Assembly (NCBI GenBank): GCA_040401595.1
Contig: JBBAOE010000019.1
Span: 1-64,000, forward strand
Direction of reading: 5' to 3'
DNA from: RFPW01 sp040401595
GTDB taxonomy: Bacteria; Pseudomonadota; Gammaproteobacteria; Burkholderiales; Burkholderiaceae_E
Length of the DNA stretch: 64,000 bases
Position 1 is the stretch's first letter. The number at the start of each line of letters is the position of its first letter. Below the pieces are notes generated by a model that was given only the letters and a program-made list of their open reading frames with translations, did not search any database and was not told the DNA's origin. The position numbers and the translations under genes are program-made. Shown in pieces: positions 37,005-45,526 of the stretch.

Positions 37005-38215
37005 GCGGCTGCCCGCGGGATCAGGCCGTCGCGACGGAACATGTCACGCACACCCCGTACGGCCTGACGCGTGCGCTGCTCATTTTCAATCAGCGCAAAC
37101 CGGACATAGCCATCGCCCATTTCCCCAAAACCGATCCCGGGCGAAACGGCAACCTTGGCGTCTACCAGAAGCTTGCGGGAAAACTCGAGCGAACCCAGCG
37201 CGCGATAAGGCTCGGGGATGGCGGCCCAGATATACATGGAAGCCCGCGGGACATCGACCTGCCACCCCGCTTCGATCAGGCCGCGGGCAAGCACATCGCG
37301 GCGGTTCTGATATTGCAGACGGATCTCCTCAACGCAGTCCTGAGGGCCGTCCAGCGCTGCAATCGCTGCCACCTGGATGGGCGTGAACGTCCCATAATCA
37401 TGGTAACTCTTGATACGGGCCAGGGCAGACACCAGGCGCTGGTTGCCGACCATGAAGCCGATCCGCCAGCCCGCCATGTTGTAGCTCTTCGACATCGTAA
37501 AAAACTCGACCGCCACATCGCGCGCACCCGGTACTTCCATGATCGAAGGCGCGCGAAAGCCGTCAAACGTGATGTCCGCGTAGGCCAGATCGTGCACGAC
37601 CAGAATGTCATGCTCGCGAGCCAAGGCAACGATGCGCTCAAAAAAAGGCAGTTCGACGCAGATGGCGGTCGGGTTGCTGGGAAAGCCCAGAATCATCATC
37701 TTGGGTTTCTTGCCCTCGGCCGCGAGGTCCGCGATCGCACGCTCGATCCCAGCGATAAAATCGACCCCGGGTTCCATCGGAACCGATCGGATGTCCGCCC
37801 CAGCGATCACAGCGCCGTAGATGTGGATCGGATAGCTTGGATTGGGCACGAGCACGACGTCGCCCCGATCGAGCGTCGCGAGCATCAGGTGCGCCAAGCC
37901 TTCTTTGGAGCCGATCGTGACGATCGCTTCGGAATCCTGGTCGATCTCGACATTGAAACGACGCCCGTACCAGTCGCTGATCGCCTTGCGCAGGCGCGGG
38001 ATCCCTTTGGATACCGAGTAGCCGTGTGTATCCGGTCGCTTCGAGGCTTCGACCAACTTGTCCACGATATGCTGAGGCGTTTCCCCGTCGGGATTGCCCA
38101 TGCTCATGTCGATGATGTCTTCGCCACGACGGCGGGCCGCCATCTTGAGCTCGGCAGTGATATTGAATACGTAAGGCGGCAGGCGCGCAATACGAGTGAA
38201 TTCGCGTTCCGACAT
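37001..38215 (-). CDS. alaC: Alanine-synthesising aminotransferase (AlaC-like)
   Basis: Class I/II PLP aminotransferase of 404 residues, started at MSEREFTRIARLPPYVFN (38215). Typical marks are SMGNPDGETPQHIVDKL, GYSVSKGIPRLRKAISDWY near residue 75, and the Schiff-base Lys in TMSKSYNMAGWRIGFMVGN near residue 245. This family makes alanine from pyruvate and glutamate. The order alaC-hom-thrC is common in betaproteobacteria. Confidence 0.92.
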   Translation of the reverse strand: MSEREFTRIARLPPYVFNITAELKMAARRRGEDIIDMSMGNPDGETPQHIVDKLVEASKRPDTHGYSVSKGIPRLRKAISDWYGRRFNVEIDQDSEAIVTIGSKEGLAHLMLATLDRGDVVLVPNPSYPIHIYGAVIAGADIRSVPMEPGVDFIAGIERAIADLAAEGKKPKMMILGFPSNPTAICVELPFFERIVALAREHDILVVHDLAYADITFDGFRAPSIMEVPGARDVAVEFFTMSKSYNMAGWRIGFMVGNQRLVSALARIKSYHDYGTFTPIQVAAIAALDGPQDCVEEIRLQYQNRRDVLARGLIEAGWQVDVPRASMYIWAAIPEPYRALGSLEFSRKLLVDAKVAVSPGIGFGEMGDGYVRFALIENEQRTRQAVRGVRDMFRRDGLIPRAAA

Positions 38216-38300
38216 GGGCGAGGACCGAGGATCAGGGATCAAAAAGGGAATCAGGAAGGCAGCACCGCGGCTTCAAATACCGGGCCAGGTGCGCGCCATC

Positions 38301-38320
38301 CGATAATGTAGCAATTATCG
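38301..38320. promoter_or_regulatory. Palindrome between alaC and the divergent Mth938-like gene
   Basis: A perfect inverted repeat CGATAAT, six bases, ATTATCG lies in the 116-bp divergent gap. Each arm contains GATAAT, which resembles a -10 box on either strand, but no matching -35 boxes stand at proper spacing. An operator or overlapping divergent promoters are both possible. Confidence 0.35.
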
Positions 38321-38331
38321 ATGGAGTTGCC

Positions 38332-38715
38332 GTGAAGTTGCATGTCGAGGGGGCCGGTGTCGGCTCCAGAATCACCGCCTATGGCGAAGACTGGATCGAA
38401 GTGGATCGGGTGCGCCACCATGGCGCCCTCGTCCTGATGCCCGAACAGGGGGTCCGGCCCTGGCCAGCGGCCCAATTCGAAGCGCTGACGAGCGAACACT
38501 TCGATGGCTTGATCGAACTGCGCCCCGATGTGGTGCTGCTAGGCACTGGTGCCCGACTGCGGTTTCCCCATCCCCGCCTGGTGGCGGGTCTGGCGCGCAT
38601 TCGGGTCGGTGTCGAAGCGATGGACACGGCGGCAGCCTGTCGGACCTATAACGTGCTCGCCGGCGAGGGTCGGCGTGTGATTGCCGTGTTTTTACCAACT
38701 GTCCTGATCCCTTAA
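38332..38715 (+). CDS. Mth938-like domain protein (DUF498)
   Basis: A 127-residue protein starting with GTG (MKLHVEGAGVGSRITAYGEDWIEV). The fold family is recognised by LRPDVVLLGTGARLRFPHP near residue 65 and VEAMDTAAACRTYNVLAGEGRRVIAVFLP near the end. Relatives include mitochondrial complex I assembly factor NDUFAF3, but the bacterial role is not established. It lies directly upstream of the peroxiredoxin gene. Confidence 0.85.
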   Translation: MKLHVEGAGVGSRITAYGEDWIEVDRVRHHGALVLMPEQGVRPWPAAQFEALTSEHFDGLIELRPDVVLLGTGARLRFPHPRLVAGLARIRVGVEAMDTAAACRTYNVLAGEGRRVIAVFLPTVLIP

Positions 38716-38728
38716 TAGGCATGTGCTA

Positions 38729-39232
38729 ATGTCAACTCGTGAGCAAACCAAAGTCCCCGTGATCCCGACCGTCGGCCACCCCGTGCCCGATTTCGTGGCC
38801 CCTTCAACCGCCGGCGAATTCCGTCTGGGCGAGCACCGAGGCGTCGCGGTTGTCCTTTACTTCTATCCCAAAGACAACACGCCCGGGTGTACCGACGAGA
38901 GCCTGCAGTTTCGGGATCGAGCGGATGCATTCACGGCGGCCGGCGCGCTGATCCTCGGATGCTCGCGCGACAGCCTGAAGTCACATGCCAATTTCCGGGC
39001 CAAGTTTGAGCTTCCATTCGCTCTGCTCAGCGACGCGGACGAAGCCCTGTGCGGGATCTTCGACGTGGTGAAAGCCAAGACCATGTACGGCAAACCTGTG
39101 CGTGGCATCGAGCGATCGACGTTTCTGATCGATCAGACGGGGCACCTCGCGCACGAATGGCGCAAGGTCAAGGTGGCAGGCCATGCCGACGAGGTCCTGG
39201 CTGCCGTGCTGGCACTGCCCAAGACGACTTAG
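38729..39232 (+). CDS. bcp: Thioredoxin-dependent peroxiredoxin, Bcp/PrxQ family
   Basis: Reduces hydrogen and organic peroxides. I use the ATG at 38729 (MSTREQTKVPVIPTVG), 167 residues; a GTG two codons upstream is also open. The peroxidatic Cys is in YPKDNTPGCTDESLQF near residue 54. The second Cys found five residues later in E. coli Bcp is absent, so it would act as an atypical or one-Cys enzyme; other Cys are in LGCSRD and ALCGIF. Its neighbour downstream is the phoH-like gene. Confidence 0.92.
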   Translation: MSTREQTKVPVIPTVGHPVPDFVAPSTAGEFRLGEHRGVAVVLYFYPKDNTPGCTDESLQFRDRADAFTAAGALILGCSRDSLKSHANFRAKFELPFALLSDADEALCGIFDVVKAKTMYGKPVRGIERSTFLIDQTGHLAHEWRKVKVAGHADEVLAAVLALPKTT

Positions 39233-39276
39233 ACCCCAACGAACATTCAATCAACACCAAACCGCCACAAAACCGA

Positions 39277-41372
39277 ATGCCGTTGCCCAAAGCTCCGTCC
39301 AAGCCTGCGTCACCGTTCACGTTGACCGACGAGGTCCGGGCTCGCCCCGGTCGCGGCAAAAGCGCAAAACCGGACGCCTCCGGCCAACCCGATGTTCAGC
39401 TCGACCTGCTCGATCCGGTGGGCGCTGACCTGTTGAGCGAGTCGGACGCTGTACCTTCATCGTTTTCCCCTCAGTCAGCGTCCATACAGTCGGCGTCCCT
39501 TCAGTCAGCGCCCCATCCGTTGGCGGCGCGCGGGCTTTCTGGCGCGCGGGCGGCCTTGCTGAACAAACCCGCTTCGGCCGATCGCGAGGCCCCAGCGCCC
39601 GCGGTTGCGCCAACCACCGAGTCAGCGCCCGCCCCGGCGAAGGCCCGCCGTGGCGCCCAGAAAACCGCGACACCCCGGACAGCNNNNNNNNNNNNNNNNN
39701 NNNNNNNNNNNNNNNNNNNNNNNNNNNNNNNNNNNNNNNNNNNNNNNNNNNNNNNNNNNNNNNNNNNNNNNNNNNNNNNNNNNCGACCCCGTCTTTGCTT
39801 CTGACGGCTGCGCCGGCTACCGAGTCTGAGACCGCGACGTCCCTCCGATCGGATGGCAGCGGGTCAAAATCGCGTGCCGGTCGCGTGCGCGCCACCTCGC
39901 TCGAGCATGGGGTGAACTCGAACCGACCCCGACTATTTGTGCTGGACACCAATGTCCTGATGCACGATCCGACGTCCCTGTTCCGCTTTGAGGAACACGA
40001 CATCTTCCTGCCGATGGTGACGCTCGAAGAACTGGACAACAACAAGAAAGGCATGACGGAGGTGGCGCGTAACGCGCGTCAGGCGAGCCGTTCGATCGAA
40101 GCCCTCATTGGTGACCTGAGCAACAGCCTATCGCCCATGCGGGCCGACGCCCCGCGAGGGCTCACGACCGACGCTGCCGCGCCACTGGTCCATCTGATCG
40201 AAGAGGGTGTGCGTCTGGACAAGCTGGGCAATCGCGAGGCCACAGGGCGTCTGCGGCTGCAAACGACGATGGTGGCCTCAACCACGTTGCCCACAAGCCT
40301 CGCATCTAGCAAGGCCGATAACCAGATTCTCGGTGTGGTCCATGCCCTGCAGGAACGCTGGCCTGAGAGCGATGTGGTTCTGGTGTCGAAAGACATCAAC
40401 ATGCGCATCAAGGCGCGTGCGCTGGGGCTGCGTGCCGAGGACTACTTCAACGATCAGGTCGTCGAAGACACCGACCTGCTGTATTCCGGTGTTCTCCAGT
40501 TACCGGGCGACTTCTGGGACCGCCATGGGAAGGGCATGGAGAGCTGGCAGCAAGGCGGCGTCACCTACTACCGGATCACTGGCCCGCTGGTGCGTCAGTT
40601 CCTGCTCAATCAGTTTGTCTGGTTTGAAGGCCAGCTGCCGCTGGCGGCGCAGGTCCGTGAACTCAATGGCAACACGGCCGTGCTGCAGACCCTGCGCGAC
40701 TTCGGCCACCACAAAAACTCCGTCTGGGGGATCAGCGCCCGCAATCGCGAGCAGAACTTTGCGCTCAACCTGCTGACCAATCCGGATGTCGATTTCGTCA
40801 GCCTGCTGGGCCAGGCCGGCACCGGAAAAACCTTGCTCGCACTGGCGGCTGGCCTGTCGCAGGTCCTCGAGAGCAAGCGCTATAGCGAAATCATCATGAC
40901 GCGCGCTACCGTACCGGTGGGCGAGGATATCGGTTATCTACCCGGCACCGAGGAAGAAAAGATGCAGCCCTGGATGGGCGCGCTGGAAGACAACCTCGAA
41001 GTCCTCAACAAGGGCGAGAGTGGCGGCGACTGGGGCCGTTCCGCAGCCAATGACCTAATCCGGTCGCGGGTCAAGGTGAAGTCCATGAGCTTCATGCGCG
41101 GGCGCACCTTTCTGGGTAAGTACCTCATCATCGATGAGGCACAAAACCTGACTCCGAAACAGATGAAAACCCTGGTAACCCGCGCCGGTCCGGGCACCAA
41201 GGTCATTTGCCTGGGCAACATCGCTCAGATCGACACGCCCTACCTGACCGAAGGATCATCCGGGCTGACCTATGTCGTCGACCGCTTCAAGGGCTGGGGG
41301 CACGCTGGCCATATTACGCTGCAGCGTGGCGAGCGCTCTCGCCTGGCCGACTACGCGGCCGACGTGCTCTAA
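39277..41372 (+). CDS. PIN-PhoH family ATPase (gene interrupted by assembly gap)
   Basis: Fusion of a PIN nuclease-like domain (FVLDTNVLMHDPTSLFRFEEHD, LEELDNNKKG) with a PhoH ATPase domain (LLGQAGTGKTLLALAAGL; DEAQNLTPKQMKTLVTRAGPG). It starts MPLPKAPSKPASPFTLTDEV at 39277. The first about 135 visible residues are a disordered Ala/Pro/Ser/Gln linker, within which the 100-N gap falls. The nominal gap does not keep frame (total length is not a multiple of three), so its true length differs. Relatives such as YlaK are predicted RNA-acting ATPases. Treat both parts as one gene. Confidence 0.85.
39472..39516 (+). repeat. 15-bp imperfect tandem repeat in the PhoH-gene linker
   Basis: Three near-identical 15-bp units beginning cagtc encode QSASI, QSASL and QSAPH in tandem within the low-complexity N-terminal linker. 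It lies about 170 bp before the first assembly gap. Confidence 0.75.
39684..39783. other. Assembly gap (100 N)
   Basis: Exactly 100 unresolved bases, a conventional placeholder for a gap of unknown size. It lies inside the Ala/Pro-rich linker of the PIN-PhoH gene; the two halves are not in the same frame across the nominal length. Confidence 0.99.
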
Positions 41373-41425
41373 GGTCACATCGCAGAAGAGACGGGGCCCG
41401 AGCGACGGCTGCGCCCCGCTCAGCC

Positions 41426-42853
41426 TCAGAAGCTTGAGCCCGGGGTGTAGTTCTCGAACCGCGTGAATTGACCGGCAAACGTCAGCCGGACCGTGCCGAT
41501 CGGACCATTACGCTGCTTGCCGATGATGACCTCGGCCGTGCCTTTTTCAGGCGAATCGGGGTTATAGACTTCGTCGCGATAAATGAAGAAGATGACATCG
41601 GCATCTTGTTCAATACCACCGGATTCGCGCAAATCGCTCATCACCGGTCGCTTGTTCGGCCGCTGTTCAAGCGAGCGATTGAGCTGCGACAGTGCGATCA
41701 CGGGACAATTCAGCTCTTTCGCAAGCGACTTGAGCGATCGCGTCATTTCAGAGATCTCGGTGGCCCGATTCTCATTACCGCCACTGCCCGACATCAGCTG
41801 CAGGTAGTCGATCACGACGAGTCCGAGCTTGCCCTGCTGTCGGGCGAGCCGGCGGGCCCGGCCCCGCAAGTCGATCACCGACAGGGCTGGTGTTTCATCA
41901 ATGAACATCGGCATGTCCTGCATGCGTCCGATCGCTCCGGTCAGCCTTGACCAGTCGTCGTCATTGAGACGGCCCGTGCGCAGCCGGTTGCTGTCAATTC
42001 GGCCGATCGAACACAGCATGCGGGTCGCCAGCTGACTCGCCCCCATCTCCATGGAGAACACGGCGACTGGCAAGCCGGCCTCGAGCGCGACATGTTCCCC
42101 CAGATTCAGACTGAAGGCGGTCTTCCCCATCGATGGCCGGCCAGCGACGATGATGAGATCACCGCCTTGCAACCCTGAGGTCATCCGATCGAGATCTGCA
42201 TAACCGGTGGGCACCCCGGTGACATCGCTGCCCCCGCCCGCATCGTAGAGCTCGCTAACCCGTGTCAGGACATCGCCCACCAGGCTGGTGATGTCCGTGA
42301 ACCCAGCCTTGCCGCGCGAACTTTCCTCCGAAATCCGGAAAATCGTCGACTCCGCTTCATCGAGCAGCTGTCGAGTCTCACGCCCCTGCGGGTTGAGCGC
42401 GTCGGTCGCGATCTTGTCAGCGGTTGAAATCAGCCGCCGCAAGGTCGAACGGTCACGAACGATCTCGGCATAGCGACGCACGTTCGCGGCCGACGGCGTT
42501 TCGGTCGCCAGCGAGTTCAGGTACGAGAGCCCACCGGCTTCCGCCCCATGGCCTGCGTTGTTCAACGCGTCGAACACCGTCACCACATCGGCGGGTCGGG
42601 TCGCGTCAATCAGGCGCGCGATCGCCTGAAAAATCAGACGATGATCGTATCGATAAAAATCTTCAGCCCGGATAACACCAGCCACGGAATCCCAGGCCGG
42701 ATTGTCGATCAGGAGCGCGCCGAGCACGGATTGTTCGGCCTCGACCGAATGCGGAGGCAGACGCAGCGCAGCGACCTCCGGGTCGCCGCTGCCTGCCATC
42801 GCACTGCCTGCCATTGAGCCGCCTGCCATTGCGCTAACGCCAGGCGCTGACAT
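41426..42853 (-). CDS. dnaB: Replicative DNA helicase DnaB
   Basis: Hexameric helicase that unwinds DNA at the replication fork. It has 475 residues with N-terminal DnaB domain (LPPHSVEAEQSVLGALLIDN near residue 32), Walker A in IVAGRPSMGKTAFSLNLG near residue 220, and RRLARQQGKLGLVVIDYLQLM near residue 330. The extreme N-terminus repeats MAGGS-MAGSA-MAGS, so four in-frame ATG codons (residues 1, 9, 14, 19) could start translation. It is the last gene of the rpsF cluster, 14 bp after rplI. Confidence 0.96.
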   Translation of the reverse strand: MSAPGVSAMAGGSMAGSAMAGSGDPEVAALRLPPHSVEAEQSVLGALLIDNPAWDSVAGVIRAEDFYRYDHRLIFQAIARLIDATRPADVVTVFDALNNAGHGAEAGGLSYLNSLATETPSAANVRRYAEIVRDRSTLRRLISTADKIATDALNPQGRETRQLLDEAESTIFRISEESSRGKAGFTDITSLVGDVLTRVSELYDAGGGSDVTGVPTGYADLDRMTSGLQGGDLIIVAGRPSMGKTAFSLNLGEHVALEAGLPVAVFSMEMGASQLATRMLCSIGRIDSNRLRTGRLNDDDWSRLTGAIGRMQDMPMFIDETPALSVIDLRGRARRLARQQGKLGLVVIDYLQLMSGSGGNENRATEISEMTRSLKSLAKELNCPVIALSQLNRSLEQRPNKRPVMSDLRESGGIEQDADVIFFIYRDEVYNPDSPEKGTAEVIIGKQRNGPIGTVRLTFAGQFTRFENYTPGSSF

Positions 42854-42867
42854 CAGGGCGCTAAAAT

Positions 42868-43314
42868 TCAGGCGGCTTTGACGGCCACCTTCACATCAAC
42901 CACGACATCGGTATGAAGCGCCACGCGTACCGCATGTTCGCCCAGGGCCTTGAGGGGACCATCGGCGAGGCGCACCATGGCCTTCTCGACCTTGAATCCC
43001 TCGCGACCCAACGCAGCCGCGATATCGGCCGCACCGACCGAACCGAACAGCCGCCCATCGACGCCCGCCTTTTCAACGATCGTGACCAGATGGCCGCCGA
43101 GTTTCTCGCCAGCGGCAACAGCGACGGCAAGGCGATCAGCTTCGACTTTTTCAATTTCGGCGCGACGGGCTGCGAACTCCGCCAGGGCCGACTGAGTCGC
43201 CCGCCGGGCTTTGCCCTTGGGGATCAGGAAATTGCGGGCATAACCGTCTTTAACTTTCACGACCTCGCCGAGCTGGCCAAGGTTGATCACTTTTTCGAGC
43301 AGGATGATCTGCAT
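42868..43314 (-). CDS. rplI: 50S ribosomal protein L9
   Basis: Binds 23S rRNA and helps keep reading frame. It has 148 residues, starting MQIILLEKVINLGQLGEVVKVKDGYARNFLIPKGKA, the L9 signature. A long connecting helix and the C-terminal domain follow (VTIVEKAGVDGRLFGSVGAADIAAAL). It follows rpsR by 30 bp. Confidence 0.98.
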   Translation of the reverse strand: MQIILLEKVINLGQLGEVVKVKDGYARNFLIPKGKARRATQSALAEFAARRAEIEKVEADRLAVAVAAGEKLGGHLVTIVEKAGVDGRLFGSVGAADIAAALGREGFKVEKAMVRLADGPLKALGEHAVRVALHTDVVVDVKVAVKAA

Positions 43315-43344
43315 GATATTGAACTCCGGAACAGATCAGCGCGA

Positions 43345-43623
43345 TCAGTGGCGGTCGGTGTAGGGAATGAGCGCCAGAAAGCGCGCCCGCTCGATGGCCA
43401 GTCCCAGCTGACGCTGGTACCGGGCTCGCGTCCCAGTGACGCGGGCCGGCATGATCTTGGCGTTTTCCGTCAGGTAGTCCCGAAGGATGTCGATGTCTTT
43501 GTAGTCGATCGTCACGACCTTCTCAACGGTAAACCGACAAACGCGTTTGCGCTTGAAGAGGGCGCTCTGGGCGGGCTTCTTCAGCTTATTCCGGTCTTTC
43601 ATATTGCGGCGGGCAAATGACAT
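43345..43623 (-). CDS. rpsR: 30S ribosomal protein S18
   Basis: Small-subunit protein that pairs with S6. It has 92 residues with the signature CRFTVEKVVTIDYKDIDILRDYLTENAKIMPARVTGT and a basic C-terminus (RQLGLAIERARFLALIPYTDRH). It is preceded by priB at an 11-bp distance, as in other betaproteobacteria. Confidence 0.97.
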   Translation of the reverse strand: MSFARRNMKDRNKLKKPAQSALFKRKRVCRFTVEKVVTIDYKDIDILRDYLTENAKIMPARVTGTRARYQRQLGLAIERARFLALIPYTDRH

Positions 43624-43634
43624 GGGGGTCTCTC

Positions 43635-43991
43635 TCAGATGTTCAGAATTTCAGCAGGGACGTCGCAACAAAGTGCTTCGCCAGGTTCGATCTCGAATTG
43701 GGTCAAATGCAGAATCAGGCCTTTGCCGTTGCGCGAGCGCGGTGCTAGGAATCCCTGAATCGACAAACTTGCTCCGAGGGCCACCCGATCCAGTCGCTCG
43801 GCCAGTTGGCCAGCGGCGCGAATCGGAAGTTCCAGCGTGACGTCTCGAGGAATCCCGGCTTCGATCTGGGTCGAACGATGTTGAACCGTTGCACCGAGGA
43901 TCGGAATTCCGCCAGGACTCCAGCGTAAAGCGTCGCGAGCAAGAAAGTCGGCGATCAGGTGGACCGTGTTACCACGCCCCAACGGATTCAA
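43635..43991 (-). CDS. priB: Primosomal replication protein N
   Basis: Single-strand DNA-binding OB-fold protein that takes part in replication restart with PriA. It has 118 residues: NTVHLIADFLARDALRWSPGGIPILGATVQHRS near the N-terminus, and LSIQGFLAPRSRNGKGLILHLTQFE near the C-terminus. Placement between rpsF and rpsR is diagnostic; it overlaps rpsF by 4 bp. Confidence 0.94.
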   Translation of the reverse strand: MNPLGRGNTVHLIADFLARDALRWSPGGIPILGATVQHRSTQIEAGIPRDVTLELPIRAAGQLAERLDRVALGASLSIQGFLAPRSRNGKGLILHLTQFEIEPGEALCCDVPAEILNI

Positions 43992-44374
43992 CCCATCATC
44001 TGCGGCGCGTAATCCGGGGCAGCCTTACGGGCTTCCTCGCGCTGAATCGTCCGGATCATGGGCGATTGACCTGTCTCGGCCTTGTCCATCTTGAGGATCA
44101 GGTGGCGCAACACCGCATCGTTGAACTTGAACGCATGCTCGAGTTCGTCCAGCGTGGGTTGATCGCACTCGATATTGACGAGGACGTAGTGTGCCTTGGA
44201 CACTTTCGCGATCGGGTAGGCGAGCTGGCGCCGACCCCAATCTTCCACTCGATGGATTTGACCAGCCGTGCCGATCTCAGTCCCTTCAATCATCGCCTTG
44301 TAGCGCTCGATCATCGCAGGCACCTGCTCGCTCTGATCGGGGTGGACGATGAATACCACCTCGTAATGACGCAT
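43988..44374 (-). CDS. rpsF: 30S ribosomal protein S6
   Basis: Small-subunit protein, partner of S18. It has 128 residues, starting MRHYEVVFIVHPDQSEQVPAMIERY, with EDWGRRQLAYPIAKVSKAHYVLVNIE near residue 65 and RTIQREEARK near the end. A strong ribosome-binding site (AAGGAG) precedes the ATG. It leads the rpsF-priB-rpsR-rplI-dnaB operon. Confidence 0.98.
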   Translation of the reverse strand: MRHYEVVFIVHPDQSEQVPAMIERYKAMIEGTEIGTAGQIHRVEDWGRRQLAYPIAKVSKAHYVLVNIECDQPTLDELEHAFKFNDAVLRHLILKMDKAETGQSPMIRTIQREEARKAAPDYAPQMMG

Positions 44375-44387
44375 TGCTTCTCCTTGC

Positions 44388-44411
44388 GAGCCCGCAGGGC
44401 TCTTTTGTTTT
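44388..44411 (+). terminator. Intrinsic-terminator-like hairpin, antisense to the rpsF leader
   Basis: On the plus strand GAGCCC, a GCA loop, and GGGCTC are followed by TTTTGTTTT, the form of an intrinsic terminator. No plus-strand gene ends here, because upstream is the antisense of rpsF. On the minus strand the same hairpin sits just before the rpsF ribosome-binding site, so it may instead affect rpsF translation. Confidence 0.5.
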
Positions 44412-44423
44412 CCCTATGATCTT

Positions 44424-44457
44424 GGTGACCAGTCCTGATTCAGGCATGGTGGTCACC
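44424..44457 (-). promoter_or_regulatory. Stem-loop in the rpsF 5' leader
   Basis: On the minus strand, about 50 bp upstream of the rpsF start, GGTGACCA pairs perfectly with TGGTCACC; an internal loop and a second small stem (CCTG with CAGG) lie inside. rpsF leaders in many bacteria carry an S6:S18-binding autoregulatory element of hairpin-with-bulge form. This could be its counterpart, but I do not see the conserved CCG bulge clearly. Confidence 0.35.
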
Positions 44458-44542
44458 CGCCGGGTGGCGTTTTGGCTACCGGGTTGCGTGGCCCGTGCAG
44501 CAGGGAACCAAACATATTACATGGAACCCGATTGACTTCCAA

Positions 44543-45505
44543 CTAAGGCGTCGGAAGCTTGACCGGTGACGGCAACTCAGAACCGGTTGCCCAGGCGACG
44601 AGATTGTCCGCAGCCAGATTGGCCATGGCGTGTCGTGCGGAAGCGGTGGCGCTACCAAGATGCGGCGCCAGAACCACATTGGATAACGTCAGGAATCCGG
44701 GATGCAGGGCCGGTTCATTTTCGTAAACATCCAGGCCGGCTGAAAAGATCACCCCATCGCGCAGCGCCTGCACCAGGGCTGCGTCATCGACCACGCCACC
44801 GCGGGCGATGTTGACCAGTACCGCCGTGCGCTTCATTCGGGCCAGCTGCTCAGCGCCAATCAGATGATGGGTGGCCGGGCTATAGGGCGTTAGCAGGACG
44901 ACAAAATCGGCCTGGGCCAGCAAATCATCCAATGAGCGCCAGGACGCCCCGCCTTCGTCGGTCGCACGCGTACGATTGTGATAGATCACGGGCATCTCGA
45001 AACCGCGTGCCCGCCGCGCAACCGCGCTGCCGATCCGTCCCATCCCGATTACACCCAGCGTCGCACCAAAGACTTCGCGGCCCAAAAACTGGTCAAATGC
45101 CCAACGGTCCCACTGGCCGGCGCGCAGCCATCGTTCGACCTCCGGGAGACGGCGTGCAGCAGCCATCAGGAGCGCCCAGGCCATGTCTGCGGTGGCCTCT
45201 GTGAGGACATCGGGCGTGTTGGAAACGGTGATCCCACGCTCGGCGCAGGCCGCCAGATCGATATGGTTGAAACCCACGGTTCCGGTGGCAATCATGCGCA
45301 GCCGCGGGCATTGGTCGAGCAGGACCCGGTCAATCCGCTCGCCCCCGGAAATCAGCAGCGCATCCGCGCCGGCGGCCCGCGCGATCAATTCGTCGCGGGT
45401 CCAGATGACGTCGGCCTCATTGGCATGGATCTCAAAGTGGGGCTTGAGGCGCTCCATGGTGGCGGGAAAGACTTTGCGTGCGATCAGCAGATTCGGATGA
45501 CTCAT
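44543..45505 (-). CDS. D-2-hydroxyacid dehydrogenase (glyoxylate/hydroxypyruvate reductase type)
   Basis: NAD(P)-dependent dehydrogenase of 320 residues. Marks are the cofactor loop GVIGMGRIGSAVARRARGF near residue 153, LVNIARGGVVDDAALVQALRDG near residue 230, and catalytic His in APHLGSATASARHAMANLA near residue 282. The family includes GhrB and glycerate dehydrogenase, reducing glyoxylate or hydroxypyruvate. Given the nearby glyoxylate aminotransferase, hydroxypyruvate reductase is the likeliest activity, by inference. Confidence 0.88.
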   Translation of the reverse strand: MSHPNLLIARKVFPATMERLKPHFEIHANEADVIWTRDELIARAAGADALLISGGERIDRVLLDQCPRLRMIATGTVGFNHIDLAACAERGITVSNTPDVLTEATADMAWALLMAAARRLPEVERWLRAGQWDRWAFDQFLGREVFGATLGVIGMGRIGSAVARRARGFEMPVIYHNRTRATDEGGASWRSLDDLLAQADFVVLLTPYSPATHHLIGAEQLARMKRTAVLVNIARGGVVDDAALVQALRDGVIFSAGLDVYENEPALHPGFLTLSNVVLAPHLGSATASARHAMANLAADNLVAWATGSELPSPVKLPTP

Positions 45506-45526
45506 GGAACTGGTTCAGGAGTGGGT

